Source: Caryophanales bacterium UBA5026 | Lineage (GTDB): Bacteria > Bacillota_I > Bacilli_A > RF39 > UBA660 | DNA length: 64,000 nt | Assembly: GCA_002416285.1 (NCBI GenBank) | Contig: DICM01000028.1 | Span: forward strand, 4,064 to 68,063 | Direction: 5' to 3' | Shown: piece by piece, positions 51,188-60,140 of the stretch | How the letters are laid out: each line of letters starts with the position of its first letter | Position numbering within the stretch: position 1 is the stretch's first letter | The notes under the pieces: generated by a model | The model's input: only the letters and a program-made list of their open reading frames with translations | Database searches by the model: none | What the model was told of the DNA's origin: nothing | Program-made: the position numbers and the translations under genes

Positions 51188-51730
51188 ATGAATCAAAATA
51201 ATCATGATTATTTAGAAAGATATCCAGATTTAAAAAGACTTCAAGAATATCAAAGCTATTTGAAAAATATTTCAGAATCAAGCAATGAAAAAAATCAAAA
51301 TTCATCAGAGGGTATCACTAATGAAGAATTTTATGAGTATTTACGTACTTATCGCGATATTCTTCAAATTGGCTTTTCTAATATAAAATTAAGAGAAAAA
51401 ATAGGGATATATCATCAATATTTTAAACATGGAGGTAATTACGAAAGCCTATTAAAAGATATGAATCGTTTTGCTGATATAAATACAGAAGAAGGTCAAA
51501 AGGATTTTCAATTATATTGTTATATGTTAAATTATGCACAACAGAATTTTAATAGTTCTAACAATCGTAAACAAGCTGGTATTTCTAAAATAAAGACTAG
51601 TGGAACCTTAGGTTCTAAATTTTATGGATCAGACGATAAAGCTGCCTTTACAAGTGTCTGTATGCTAGCTTTACTTACTTTTCTATTTGAGACATTCTTC
51701 TTGGTATTGGGTTTTTTATTGTTTCATTAA
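51188..51730 (+). CDS. Hypothetical protein with C-terminal membrane helix
   Basis: A 180-residue protein: helical, charged soluble region (about 1-150) with many Tyr, Asn and Glu, then a C-terminal transmembrane segment (about 155-178, AFTSVCMLALLTFLFETFFLVLGFLLF) as the tail anchor. The start is two bases after rmuC. No family recognised; a terminator ends this three-gene operon. Confidence 0.72.
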   Translation: MNQNNHDYLERYPDLKRLQEYQSYLKNISESSNEKNQNSSEGITNEEFYEYLRTYRDILQIGFSNIKLREKIGIYHQYFKHGGNYESLLKDMNRFADINTEEGQKDFQLYCYMLNYAQQNFNSSNNRKQAGISKIKTSGTLGSKFYGSDDKAAFTSVCMLALLTFLFETFFLVLGFLLFH

Positions 51731-51754
51731 GATCATAAATATGATCTTTTTTCT
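51729..51754 (+). terminator. Terminator of the VTT-rmuC operon
   Basis: Eight-bp stem AAGATCAT / ATGATCTT with AAAT loop, then TTTTTCTT. Confidence 0.85.
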
Positions 51755-51778
51755 TATAGTATGATTCTAGAATAAAAT

Positions 51779-51801
51779 CTTATAAAATAAAATTTTATAA
51801 G
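51779..51801. repeat. Perfect 10-bp inverted repeat upstream of the Big_2 promoter
   Basis: CTTATAAAAT, AAA, ATTTTATAAG (51779-51788 and 51792-51801). It is 30 bases upstream of the -35 at 51832. A regulator site is possible; the T-run expected of a terminator is missing. Confidence 0.6.
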
Positions 51802-51831
51802 TGTTTTTATTTTACTTAAATTTCACAAAAT

Positions 51832-51860
51832 TTGTCAATTTTGCAAAAAACTGCTATAAT
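51832..51860 (+). promoter_or_regulatory. Promoter of the Big_2 repeat surface protein gene
   Basis: TTGTCA at 51832-51837, 17-base spacer, TATAAT at 51855-51860. The coding start follows 26 bases later. Confidence 0.8.
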
Positions 51861-51885
51861 ATCAGTAACAAATGGGGGGGATAAT

Positions 51886-53718
51886 ATGAAATTGAAAAAT
51901 AAGATGAAGAATTCATTTTTATTTGCTTTCGCATTCTTAGTTTTATTTTTAGGTTTTGGACAAGAAAGAATTAGTGCTGTTGAAATAGCTGCTACTAATC
52001 CTAAAATTAGTTTAAGCTATGGAAGTACAAGTATGTTAAAAGGAAATACATATACTTTAAAGGCTACTATAAAACCATCAAATTATAAGGATAAAAGAGT
52101 AAGTTGGTCTTCTTCTAATGAGAGTGTAGCAACTGTAGAAAATGGTGTTGTAAAGGCTCATTCAGTTGGAACAGCGATAATTACTGCAAGACTAGAAGCA
52201 ACTGGAGCAACCGCAAAAAAGACAATTAATGTAAAACCTGTTTATGCAAGTAAGGTAACGATCAATACATCAGCATTTGAAATGTCTAATGGGAAACAAA
52301 AACAACTTACGGCGACAGTAAGTCCAAGCAATGTTGAAAAAAATGGTGTTTCTTGGAAATCATCAAAAACAAGTGTAGTATCAGTTGATCAAAATGGGCT
52401 TGTAACTGCTTATAAAAATGGAACAGCATATATAACAGCTACGAGTAATGATGGGAAAAGAAAAGCAACTGTTCGAGTTAAAGTGACAGTGCCATCGCCA
52501 TCTAATCTAATTATTTCTAGTACAACAGATACAATTAATAAGAATCAACAACTAAAACTAAATGTATCAGTAGAACCAAAAGGATCTGATGCCGGAAAAT
52601 TTATCTGGAGTAGCAGCAATTCATCTGTTGCTTCTGTAAATAGTAGTGGATACATTACTGGTAGAAAAGCTGGAACAGTAACAATTACTGTAAAAGCAAA
52701 AAATGGTGGATCAAGTGCATCTATCGATATAACAGTTGAGGATAAAAAATTAAATAAACTTTATTTTAACGATAAAGAACTAGAAGTTGAAGTTAATGAG
52801 AATCAAAAATTAAGTTTAGAGATAGAACCTGCCACAGCTTCAACCAATTTAAAATGGTCTAGTAGTAAGAGTACTGTCGTATCAGTTGATAATAATGGTA
52901 ATATAAAGCCTAAAAAAGAGGGAACTGCAACAATAACTGTAAAAGATAATGATACTAAAAAAACAGCCAAAATTAAAATAACTGTTACAGATCCAAAAAA
53001 ACATTTAAAACTCGATATTCAGTCTTTAGCACTTGATATTAATGGTGGAGAGTTTATTCATGTCTACACTGATGATGAAGTTACTTGGAAAAGTAAAAAT
53101 AGTAGTATCGCATCTGTTAATCAATATGGTAGAGTAATTGGTAAAAAACGTGGAAAGACAACTATAACTGCTAAAACATCAGATGGTAAAACCGCATCCG
53201 TTTCAGTTGAAGTAAGAAGTCGCAAAGCGAGCAATCCAGAGGAAACACCTGTTTATTTGGAATTTAATATCGATGATGAATGGGATTTAATGATTCCAGG
53301 AATGTATATTGATTTTGACGAGGTTGACTTAATTAGTAGTAATGAGGACGTTTTTACAGTTGATGGGGATGGTCTTGTTACCGCTACTGGAGCTGGTAAA
53401 GCTTATTTGACAATTTCACCTTATCGTGGTGAAGATCGATATGTATATGTCAATGTAAAAGAGATCGCAGTTAAAAAGGTAAAGGTTAGTGATTCTAAAT
53501 TAACTTTAACAGTTGGTGAAGAATATGAGGTTGATGGTTGGGTAGAACCAGACGATGCGAGCAATAAAAATCTTATTTGGGGAAGTAAAAAAGATTCTAT
53601 CGCGAGTGTAGATGAGGGAGTTATTTGTGCAAATAAAAAAGGAAGTACGACAATCTATGTCTATTCTCATGATCGTAAGAAGAGTGCAAAAATTTCTGTA
53701 AAAGTAATAGAGGATTAA
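51886..53718 (+). CDS. Secreted protein with seven Big_2 (bacterial Ig-like) repeats
   Basis: A 610-residue protein. ATG 51886 after GGGGGGATAAT starts a signal peptide (about 7-32, ending in ISA). Then seven repeats of about 75-85 residues with the Big_2 pattern, for example WSSSNESVATVENGVVKAHS and WKSSKTSVVSVDQNGLVTAY, the last two more divergent. No sorting motif or C-terminal helix, so it may be secreted and non-covalently attached. Big_2 modules are common in adhesins and S-layer-associated proteins. The 3' end is duplicated as a fossil at 57058. Confidence 0.88.
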   Translation: MKLKNKMKNSFLFAFAFLVLFLGFGQERISAVEIAATNPKISLSYGSTSMLKGNTYTLKATIKPSNYKDKRVSWSSSNESVATVENGVVKAHSVGTAIITARLEATGATAKKTINVKPVYASKVTINTSAFEMSNGKQKQLTATVSPSNVEKNGVSWKSSKTSVVSVDQNGLVTAYKNGTAYITATSNDGKRKATVRVKVTVPSPSNLIISSTTDTINKNQQLKLNVSVEPKGSDAGKFIWSSSNSSVASVNSSGYITGRKAGTVTITVKAKNGGSSASIDITVEDKKLNKLYFNDKELEVEVNENQKLSLEIEPATASTNLKWSSSKSTVVSVDNNGNIKPKKEGTATITVKDNDTKKTAKIKITVTDPKKHLKLDIQSLALDINGGEFIHVYTDDEVTWKSKNSSIASVNQYGRVIGKKRGKTTITAKTSDGKTASVSVEVRSRKASNPEETPVYLEFNIDDEWDLMIPGMYIDFDEVDLISSNEDVFTVDGDGLVTATGAGKAYLTISPYRGEDRYVYVNVKEIAVKKVKVSDSKLTLTVGEEYEVDGWVEPDDASNKNLIWGSKKDSIASVDEGVICANKKGSTTIYVYSHDRKKSAKISVKVIED

Positions 53719-53732
53719 CTCCTCTATTTTTT
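53706..53732 (+). terminator. Terminator of the Big_2 gene
   Basis: Nine-bp stem AATAGAGGA / TCCTCTATT with TTAAC loop holding the stop codon, then TTTTTG. Confidence 0.85.
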
Positions 53733-53827
53733 GTTTGCAATATGTCTTGTAATTCGACAAAAAATGTGTTATTCTTAGGGAGAATAGGAATACTGATGTA
53801 AATCTGTAAACTGAGGAGTGAAAATTG

Positions 53828-56302
53828 ATGAAATCAAAAGGGTTTACGCTAATTGAATTATTAGCGGTAATCGTAATACTTTCTATTATTGCACTTATTG
53901 CAACACCGTTGATTCTCGGTGTAATTGATAATGCAAAAACAGGAGCATTTAAGGCTAGTAGTAAGGGAATTGTCGAGGCAGCGGAGCAAAGCTATATGCT
54001 AAAACAATTGAATGAAGAAAGCTTAACTTTAACGGAGTATCAATATGAAAATGGTAATTCTAATCGTGTACAAGGAAATATAGATGTGGATTACAAGGGA
54101 AGTAATCCCACTAGTGGTATACTATTTATCAATGACGAAGGTAAGGTTGCGATTGCTTTTTATCAATATGGATATTGTGCGTCAAAATCATATGAGAATG
54201 GTGAAGTTAATTTTGAGCAAATGTCAAAAGAAGAATGTAGTGTACCTGAAGACCCAATCGATGATACGATTAGTATCGTATCAAATTCAGGAGACTATGT
54301 GGCAATAACTCCAGGAACGAATGTTGATCTAATGAATTACTTTACTGTTACGAGCGAAAGTGAAATTGAAAATAGTACTTGCAAGAGTGATGAGAATGAA
54401 ATTATCGCTACAGAAGGTTTAGAACAAGGGAGTTATAATATTGAATGTAGTGTGAAGAATGTTAATGGTGGGAAAGATAGTGCAACCATTAATTTGGCAG
54501 TGAACAATTGCTATCAATTTAATCCGAGTACTAATGCTATAACTGATTATTATTGTTACCAAGGAAATAGTAATGGGCAGCCGACCATTACTGATTTAAA
54601 TATTCCATTTTCTATTAATCAAGTAAATATTATAAATTTAAAGCAGAATGCCTTTAAATACAATAATTTAACAAGTGTAACAATCCCAAACAGTGTTACA
54701 AATATAGAGGATTCCGCTTTTTATGGAGATAAATTAGTAAGTGTCACAATTCCAAATAGTGTTATAAGTATAGGTGATTATGCTTTTGCTTATAATACTC
54801 TAGCAGATGTTACTGTTTCAAATAGCGTTACAAGTATAGGTATTTCTGCTTTTACTTCTAACAAACTAACAAGTGTGACAATTCCAAATAGTGTTACAAG
54901 TATCGGAAGTTCTGCTTTTCGTACAAATCAACTAACGAGTGTAACGATTCCAGATAGTGTTACAAGTATAGGTGGTTCTGCTTTTTATGGAAATAAATTA
55001 GTAAGTGTAACGATTCCAAATAGTGTTACAAGTATAGGTGGTTCTGCTTTTGAAGCAAATAAATTAGTAAGTGTAACAATATCAAATAGTATTACAAATA
55101 TATACGATTACACCTTTGCTTCCAATCAATTAACGAGTGTAACAATTCCAGATGGTGTTACAAGTATAGGAGTTAACGCTTTTGCTGAGAATAAATTACA
55201 AAGTGTGACAATACCCGACAGTGTCACAAGTATAAAATGGAGTGCCTTTTATAAAAATCAACTGACTAATGTAACAATTCCTGGAAGTGTTACAGAAATA
55301 TCATCTAGTGCATTTGCAAGTAATCAACTAACAAATGTAACTATATTAAACGGTCCGAAATGGATCAGCGATTCTGCTTTCGCTTATAATCAACTGACTA
55401 ATGTAATAATTCCAGATAGTGTAACAAGTATAGGAAGTTCTGCTTTTGCTTGTAATCGAATAACAAGTGTGACAATACCCAACAGTATCACAAGTATTGG
55501 GAATTCTGCTTTTCTTCAGAATCAACTTACAAGTGTAACAATCCCAGATAGTGTAACAAGTATAGGTGATTCAGCTTTTAAATACAATAGTTTAACAAGT
55601 GTAACAATATCAAACAGTATTTCAAATATAGCAAATAATACGTTTGCATATAATCACTTAACAAATGTAACGATACCAAATGGTGTTACAGTTGTAGGGA
55701 GTCATGCTTTTGCCTCTAATGATTTAACAAGTGTAACAATTCCCGGAAGTGTTACAGATATATATTCCAATCCATTTGTTACTAATCCGGATGCGAAGAT
55801 AATCGTTGATGCCAACAATTCAAATTATAAATCTGTTAATGGAGCGGTATATACAAAAGACGGAGAATCTTTAATTCATGGGAATAAAGATATGGCAAAT
55901 AATATAGAAAATGGTGTTAAAAGAATAGAAGAATATGCTTTCTATGGAAATCAACTTACCAGTGTGACAATACCAAATAGTGTTACACGGATAGGATATT
56001 ATGCCTTTGAATATAATTATCTAACAAGTGTGATAATACCAAATAGTGTTACAAGTATTGAAGAACGGTCCTTTTCAAATAATGACCTAACAAATGTAAC
56101 AATTTCAGACAGTGTTACATGGATAGGAGATAAAGCCTTTTGCAAAGATTTCTATAATAATAATACACTCAATGCAATTATAAATAAAACAGGACGTTCA
56201 TTTGGTTGGAGTGATATTACTTGTTCAAATCAATCAGGTCAGACCTTTGTAACTGGAACGGTAATTCATCAAAATGGGAATATTAATGTGTCTGATTCCT
56301 AA
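53828..56302 (+). CDS. Prepilin-BspA leucine-rich repeat fusion protein
   Basis: An 824-residue protein that starts MKSKGFTLIELLAVIVIL, a short-leader prepilin site, with pilin helix to about residue 35. A small pilin-like domain and a Cys-containing linker (about 90-225) lead into about 21 BspA-type LRR_5 repeats of 22 residues (consensus LTSVTIPNSVTSIGSSAFAxNQ), residues about 275-775, broken by a YKSVNGAVYTKDGESLIHGN insert around residue 670. ATG 53828 has GGAGTG upstream (TTG 53825 is too close). BspA-like LRR proteins bind fibronectin and fibrinogen. Fused to a prepilin stem, they should be displayed on a pilus-like structure; inferred. Confidence 0.85.
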   Translation: MKSKGFTLIELLAVIVILSIIALIATPLILGVIDNAKTGAFKASSKGIVEAAEQSYMLKQLNEESLTLTEYQYENGNSNRVQGNIDVDYKGSNPTSGILFINDEGKVAIAFYQYGYCASKSYENGEVNFEQMSKEECSVPEDPIDDTISIVSNSGDYVAITPGTNVDLMNYFTVTSESEIENSTCKSDENEIIATEGLEQGSYNIECSVKNVNGGKDSATINLAVNNCYQFNPSTNAITDYYCYQGNSNGQPTITDLNIPFSINQVNIINLKQNAFKYNNLTSVTIPNSVTNIEDSAFYGDKLVSVTIPNSVISIGDYAFAYNTLADVTVSNSVTSIGISAFTSNKLTSVTIPNSVTSIGSSAFRTNQLTSVTIPDSVTSIGGSAFYGNKLVSVTIPNSVTSIGGSAFEANKLVSVTISNSITNIYDYTFASNQLTSVTIPDGVTSIGVNAFAENKLQSVTIPDSVTSIKWSAFYKNQLTNVTIPGSVTEISSSAFASNQLTNVTILNGPKWISDSAFAYNQLTNVIIPDSVTSIGSSAFACNRITSVTIPNSITSIGNSAFLQNQLTSVTIPDSVTSIGDSAFKYNSLTSVTISNSISNIANNTFAYNHLTNVTIPNGVTVVGSHAFASNDLTSVTIPGSVTDIYSNPFVTNPDAKIIVDANNSNYKSVNGAVYTKDGESLIHGNKDMANNIENGVKRIEEYAFYGNQLTSVTIPNSVTRIGYYAFEYNYLTSVIIPNSVTSIEERSFSNNDLTNVTISDSVTWIGDKAFCKDFYNNNTLNAIINKTGRSFGWSDITCSNQSGQTFVTGTVIHQNGNINVSDS
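54660..56150 (+). repeat. Array of about 21 imperfect 66-bp coding repeats
   Basis: The BspA LRR units recur every 66 bases, with near-identical blocks such as ACAAGTGTAACAAT and AGTGTTACAAGTATAGG. High similarity between units could allow copy-number change by slippage or recombination. Confidence 0.85.
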
Positions 56303-56363
56303 TAGAAATTAAAATTATTTGGTGATTTTTAAACAAATGTATAAAGAAAGGAAATAGATTATA

Positions 56364-57002
56364 ATGAAAAATATGAAAAGATTATTATTTATAGGTACTT
56401 TATTCATACTCTTAAGCGGATGTGGTAATAAAAATTTGGATGCTAATTTTAAAAAAATGGAGGTTAGTGACAAAGGAATTAATGGATATACTTTAGATTT
56501 AAGAATTTACGGTAGTTATAAGAATCAAAGTATCAATGAAATAGTTCGTATTGAAAACTATAAAAATGAACAGTATAACATCAAGCTATCAAAAGGAATA
56601 AATGTTGAAACCAATGCGATAGAGGAAGAAGAATATCATATTAAAGATAATAAGGTTTATATAATAGCAGACGATAAAGAAACTGAATATTCTAAAGATA
56701 TAAACTATAAAAATCCAAGTGTTTATTTAGAAGGATTAAATAATATTGTCAAAAGAAGTAAAAAATCAACAGAAAAAATAGGAGAGAATGAGTATACTGT
56801 TTATGATGTAACGTTTAAGAAAGATGTCGTTAATAAAATTTTAAAAGATACAATTCTAAATGATTTAAAAGTTGATAAAAATGTCGAAGGTAAAATCTAT
56901 TTAGATAAAGAAGGGTATATCTATCGAATTATCTATAATGTTGGAGATATTACTATCAATGCGAATTATTTTGGGATGGATAAAGCCCGTGAAATCAGAT
57001 AA
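56364..57002 (+). CDS. Hypothetical lipoprotein
   Basis: A 212-residue lipoprotein: short basic N-terminus, hydrophobic stretch and lipobox FILLSGC giving Cys20. The mature part has paired strands (GYTLDLRIYGSY, YHIKDNKVYIIADD, GKIYLDKEGYIYRIIYN), a LolA/LppX-like or YmcC-like half-barrel pattern. AAAGGAAATA precedes the ATG. It lies directly after the prepilin-BspA gene and has a terminator behind it. Function unknown. Confidence 0.75.
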   Translation: MKNMKRLLFIGTLFILLSGCGNKNLDANFKKMEVSDKGINGYTLDLRIYGSYKNQSINEIVRIENYKNEQYNIKLSKGINVETNAIEEEEYHIKDNKVYIIADDKETEYSKDINYKNPSVYLEGLNNIVKRSKKSTEKIGENEYTVYDVTFKKDVVNKILKDTILNDLKVDKNVEGKIYLDKEGYIYRIIYNVGDITINANYFGMDKAREIR

Positions 57003-57011
57003 AATGTAAGA

Positions 57012-57037
57012 AAAAAATCCTTAAATCGGATTTTTTT
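57012..57037 (+). terminator. Terminator after the lipoprotein gene
   Basis: Eight-bp stem AAAAATCC / GGATTTTT with TTAAATC loop, then TTAAA. Confidence 0.75.
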
Positions 57038-57057
57038 AAATTGTTTTATAATTAATT

Positions 57058-57137
57058 ATCATTTATGCCTATTCGTATGATGGCAAGAAGGATACAAAAA
57101 TTTCAGTAAAAGTAATAGAGGATTTAATCCTCTTTTC
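57058..57137 (+). pseudogene. Fossil of the 3' end of a Big_2 gene with its terminator
   Basis: In frame this reads IIYAYSYDGKKDTKISVKVIED, closely matching TIYVYSHDRKKSAKISVKVIED at the C-terminus of the gene at 51886-53718. A 19-base block is identical (GTAAAAGTAATAGAGGATT). An extra T destroys the stop, and the terminator palindrome AGAGGA-TTTAA-TCCTCT is kept. No start or upstream domain is present, so it is a remnant. Confidence 0.85.
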
Positions 57138-57197
57138 TGAGAATAATTGCTAAAGTTTATTAATCTGTGTTACTATATAATTATAAGGGAGGTATTT

Positions 57198-58184
57198 ATG
57201 GAGAGAGAATTTATCGAAACATTTCATAATAGTGATGGGTCAACTTTGAATTTTACTTTTCGCGGACAAATGCTAGAAAATGCTAATGAACAACAAATAC
57301 GATTACTTCTAGATAACATTTTTAAAGTAAAAAATAGAAACCTAGATATATTGCGGGTTGCGACATATATTCGTACCATCTTTAAAGATATTGAAGAAAC
57401 TTATTTGTACATTAATTTAAAAAATCCAAATGATGAAAATTCAGTTGTTTATCAAGAAAAAGAATTAATTGCTTATTTTGATAAAGAAACAAATGAATTA
57501 GACGCCGAATATTTTGAATTTAGCTATACAAAAAGTGCTGGAATTCATTTTTCTTCTAATTTTAATTCAAGAATAAAGGAATATTCCACTTCTCAGAGTG
57601 TATCAAATTTAATAACACAATTACTAGGGAGAATTAATAAGTTAAATGATGCAACACCGATTAATTTAGATTTAAACGATGAAAAATTATGCCATATATA
57701 TCGTCTGTTTTATTCTGAAAATCCAAATTTTAGTTTACAGAAAACACATCTTAGACTTCAAAGTATGATGAATCTTTTAATCATTTTTGGAATCTATCCA
57801 GATGGTGATTATTATTTTAGAAAATATCCAGATAATGAAATGCCTCTATCGTTAGGATTGGATGTGGTTATTAATAAATTAGCTCCTTTAGGTGAAATTA
57901 ATGATAATGTAATTTCTGTCCAGTTCCCAGAAAAAAAAGAAAAACAAATGAAAATAGTTGGTGAGATAGTCCGAAATCATTTATACAAATTTGAAAGTGA
58001 TGAAATTGATTATAATCTATTGAAACAAATAAGCTCTATAGTCTATACAAAAGAATATTTAGTTTCTAAAAGTGAAAGCACAAAAAGAATTGCAGGTCAT
58101 TGTGAATGTAGTATTGAAGATGTGAAGAAAAGCAGTCAGCTAGTAAAAAAAGTGATAAGGGAACTATCAGAAGAAGAAATTTGA
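57198..58184 (+). CDS. Hypothetical 328-residue cytosolic protein
   Basis: A mostly alpha-helical soluble protein without signal or membrane segments. ATG 57198 follows AAGGGAGGTATTT. A TATAAT at 57176-57181 lies just upstream. Parts read FHNSDGSTLNFTFRGQMLEN near the N-terminus and a helical, Lys/Ser-rich end. A C-terminal KRIAGHCECSIEDVKKSSQLVKKV segment could be a small helix-turn-helix-like region, but this is not certain. I do not recognise a family. Confidence 0.7.
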   Translation: MEREFIETFHNSDGSTLNFTFRGQMLENANEQQIRLLLDNIFKVKNRNLDILRVATYIRTIFKDIEETYLYINLKNPNDENSVVYQEKELIAYFDKETNELDAEYFEFSYTKSAGIHFSSNFNSRIKEYSTSQSVSNLITQLLGRINKLNDATPINLDLNDEKLCHIYRLFYSENPNFSLQKTHLRLQSMMNLLIIFGIYPDGDYYFRKYPDNEMPLSLGLDVVINKLAPLGEINDNVISVQFPEKKEKQMKIVGEIVRNHLYKFESDEIDYNLLKQISSIVYTKEYLVSKSESTKRIAGHCECSIEDVKKSSQLVKKVIRELSEEEI

Positions 58185-58327
58185 TCTCTCTGTTTGTAAA
58201 TTCTATAAACAAATAGTAGAATGACTTTATTGTTTGAATAACATACGTAAAATGATGTATTGGAATGAAGAAGAATAATATGTTCTTGAAAAGCATACTA
58301 AAGTGCATTAAGTTTTGGGAGGATTAC

Positions 58328-60016
58328 ATGAGAAAAAGAGGATTTACACTGATTGAGTTATTGGCAGTTATTGTCATTTTAGCAATCATAAGCTTAATAG
58401 CAGTACCATTAATTCTTACACTAATAACAAATACTCAAAAATCAGCATTCAAAGCAAGTGTAACAAGTGCACTTGATGCAGTTGACTATTACTTAATCGA
58501 AAATGATGTGAGCAATCTACCGGCTGACGGATTATTAGTGAAAGATTTGAAATTAAAAAATAAAAGCCAATTTATCGGTGGAACTATAATAAAAAATGAA
58601 AATAATGATTATGAAGCAGTAAAAGTGACAAATGGCAAATATTGTGTGTCTGGTACAAAAGAAAACTTAACAGTTGTAACAGATTGTTATAAATTAGATG
58701 TAACGCCTCCAGTTCTAGATGAAAGTAAAATAAATACAGTGGTTACAACAAAAAGTATAAGAGTAATCATACCAGAAGCAGCGATAACTGAAGAAGAAAG
58801 TAAAATAATAACATATAAATATGAATTATTAGATGGAAATAATATTATTGATAGTCAAACAAGTAGTACAAATCAGATAATTTTTACTGATTTAATAAGT
58901 GAGAAAGAATATAAAATAAAGATCACTATTATCAATGAAAATAGATTAGAAACGACAAAGGAGATAATAGTCGTAACAAGTGAAGTGGAAGTGCCAACTT
59001 ATAGTGTCGATAAAACTGGTTGGGCAACCTCCAAAGTAGTAACAATAACTTATCCACCGAGACAAGATGAATTTATCTATACATACAGTATAGACGGTGG
59101 GAGTACGTGGACGACAGTAAGTAGTGGTGCAACAGCTAATGTAACTTTTACAGCTAATGGTTCTGTAATAGCTCAAGTTACAGATGGAGTAAATACCAAA
59201 ACAGCAAGTTCCCTTACGATAACACAGATTGATACAAAGGAACCTTATCTAAGTTTGACTTATAAAGTTAATTCAGGCAAAACCGAAATAATTGTTGAGG
59301 CTGCTACATCAGATGCAGATTCTGGAATAGATACAATTATACTACCTGATACATCAACTGTTGCTCTAAAACCTAGAACTGCTAAGATACTGGTTCTATC
59401 GGATCGCTCTAATAAAATGGTATCTGAATTAAAAAAATATTTTTCGAAAGTTGACTATAATGAAAGTATGACAGAAAGTCAAATTATTTCTGCCGGATAT
59501 AATGTAGTGGTAAGTGATGATGATTGGTGGGCATCTGTAAAGTATACTTTGATTAATAGTTTATACAGTAAAGGAATCAATATATTAACAGTTGGTAATG
59601 ACAATTACACAATACTTTCCATTGTTTCAACTTCCCAACAAGTTCAATCAGCTGCTATGACCCCAATTAAAAATCGAGAAAATGAAATAACTATTTTTGG
59701 TAGAGATAATTTGGGAGTATCAAATGATAGTGAGCAATTAGTAAAATTAGTTTCGGATTCGGAAGCATGGTATACATTTAATTACAACTCTAATACTTAT
59801 GTTCCGTTAGGATACTTAGAAAGAAATGGGGTAAGATGGATCAATTCACAAGTAAGAACGGTAGAGATTATTAATATGCTCCCATATATGATTGACCGGT
59901 TATCCGGTGGATCCGTAACAAGATATAAAATTACTAAAAATGGGACATATACGTTTCAGGCTACTGATAAAGCAGGTAATATAACAACAAAAACGTTAAC
60001 TTTCAATCAATTATAA
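58328..60016 (+). CDS. Prepilin-type surface protein with Ig-like and Rossmann-like domains
   Basis: A 562-residue protein starting MRKRGFTLIELLAVIVIL (prepilin site after G5; helix to about residue 35), a pilin-like head (to about 130), an Fn3/Ig-like module, a TGWATSKVVTITYP module like the GWAKSK modules of the 7680 gene (about 235-320), then an alpha/beta insert (about 355-520) with AKILVLSDRSNKMVSELKKYFS and YNVVVSDDDWW, and a final Ig-like strand set (YTFQATDKAGNI). ATG 58328 follows GGGAGGATTAC. No terminal anchor. Adhesin or effector display is inferred. Confidence 0.82.
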   Translation: MRKRGFTLIELLAVIVILAIISLIAVPLILTLITNTQKSAFKASVTSALDAVDYYLIENDVSNLPADGLLVKDLKLKNKSQFIGGTIIKNENNDYEAVKVTNGKYCVSGTKENLTVVTDCYKLDVTPPVLDESKINTVVTTKSIRVIIPEAAITEEESKIITYKYELLDGNNIIDSQTSSTNQIIFTDLISEKEYKIKITIINENRLETTKEIIVVTSEVEVPTYSVDKTGWATSKVVTITYPPRQDEFIYTYSIDGGSTWTTVSSGATANVTFTANGSVIAQVTDGVNTKTASSLTITQIDTKEPYLSLTYKVNSGKTEIIVEAATSDADSGIDTIILPDTSTVALKPRTAKILVLSDRSNKMVSELKKYFSKVDYNESMTESQIISAGYNVVVSDDDWWASVKYTLINSLYSKGINILTVGNDNYTILSIVSTSQQVQSAAMTPIKNRENEITIFGRDNLGVSNDSEQLVKLVSDSEAWYTFNYNSNTYVPLGYLERNGVRWINSQVRTVEIINMLPYMIDRLSGGSVTRYKITKNGTYTFQATDKAGNITTKTLTFNQL

Positions 60017-60024
60017 GATTGATA

Positions 60025-60053
60025 AAAGGACAAATTAAATTTTGTTCTTTTTC
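60025..60053 (+). terminator. Terminator before lon
   Basis: Ten-bp stem AAAGGACAAA / TTTGTTCTTT (one G-T pair), six-base loop and a short T-tract. Confidence 0.7.
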
Positions 60054-60087
60054 TATCCAACAAATAATGATCTTTTTTTGAAAAAAA

Positions 60088-60116
60088 TGGACTTTTTTTG
60101 ATTTTTGTAATATAAT
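60088..60116 (+). promoter_or_regulatory. Promoter of lon
   Basis: TGGACT at 60088-60093, 17-base spacer, TATAAT at 60111-60116. No CIRCE-like repeat is seen here. Confidence 0.6.
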
Positions 60117-60140
60117 AGAAAACAATTTTGGAGGTGGACT

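Noticed and set aside
54660..56150. CRISPR-like array
   Set aside because: The regular 66-base units are in frame and encode BspA leucine-rich repeats; there are no unique spacers of constant length and no cas genes.
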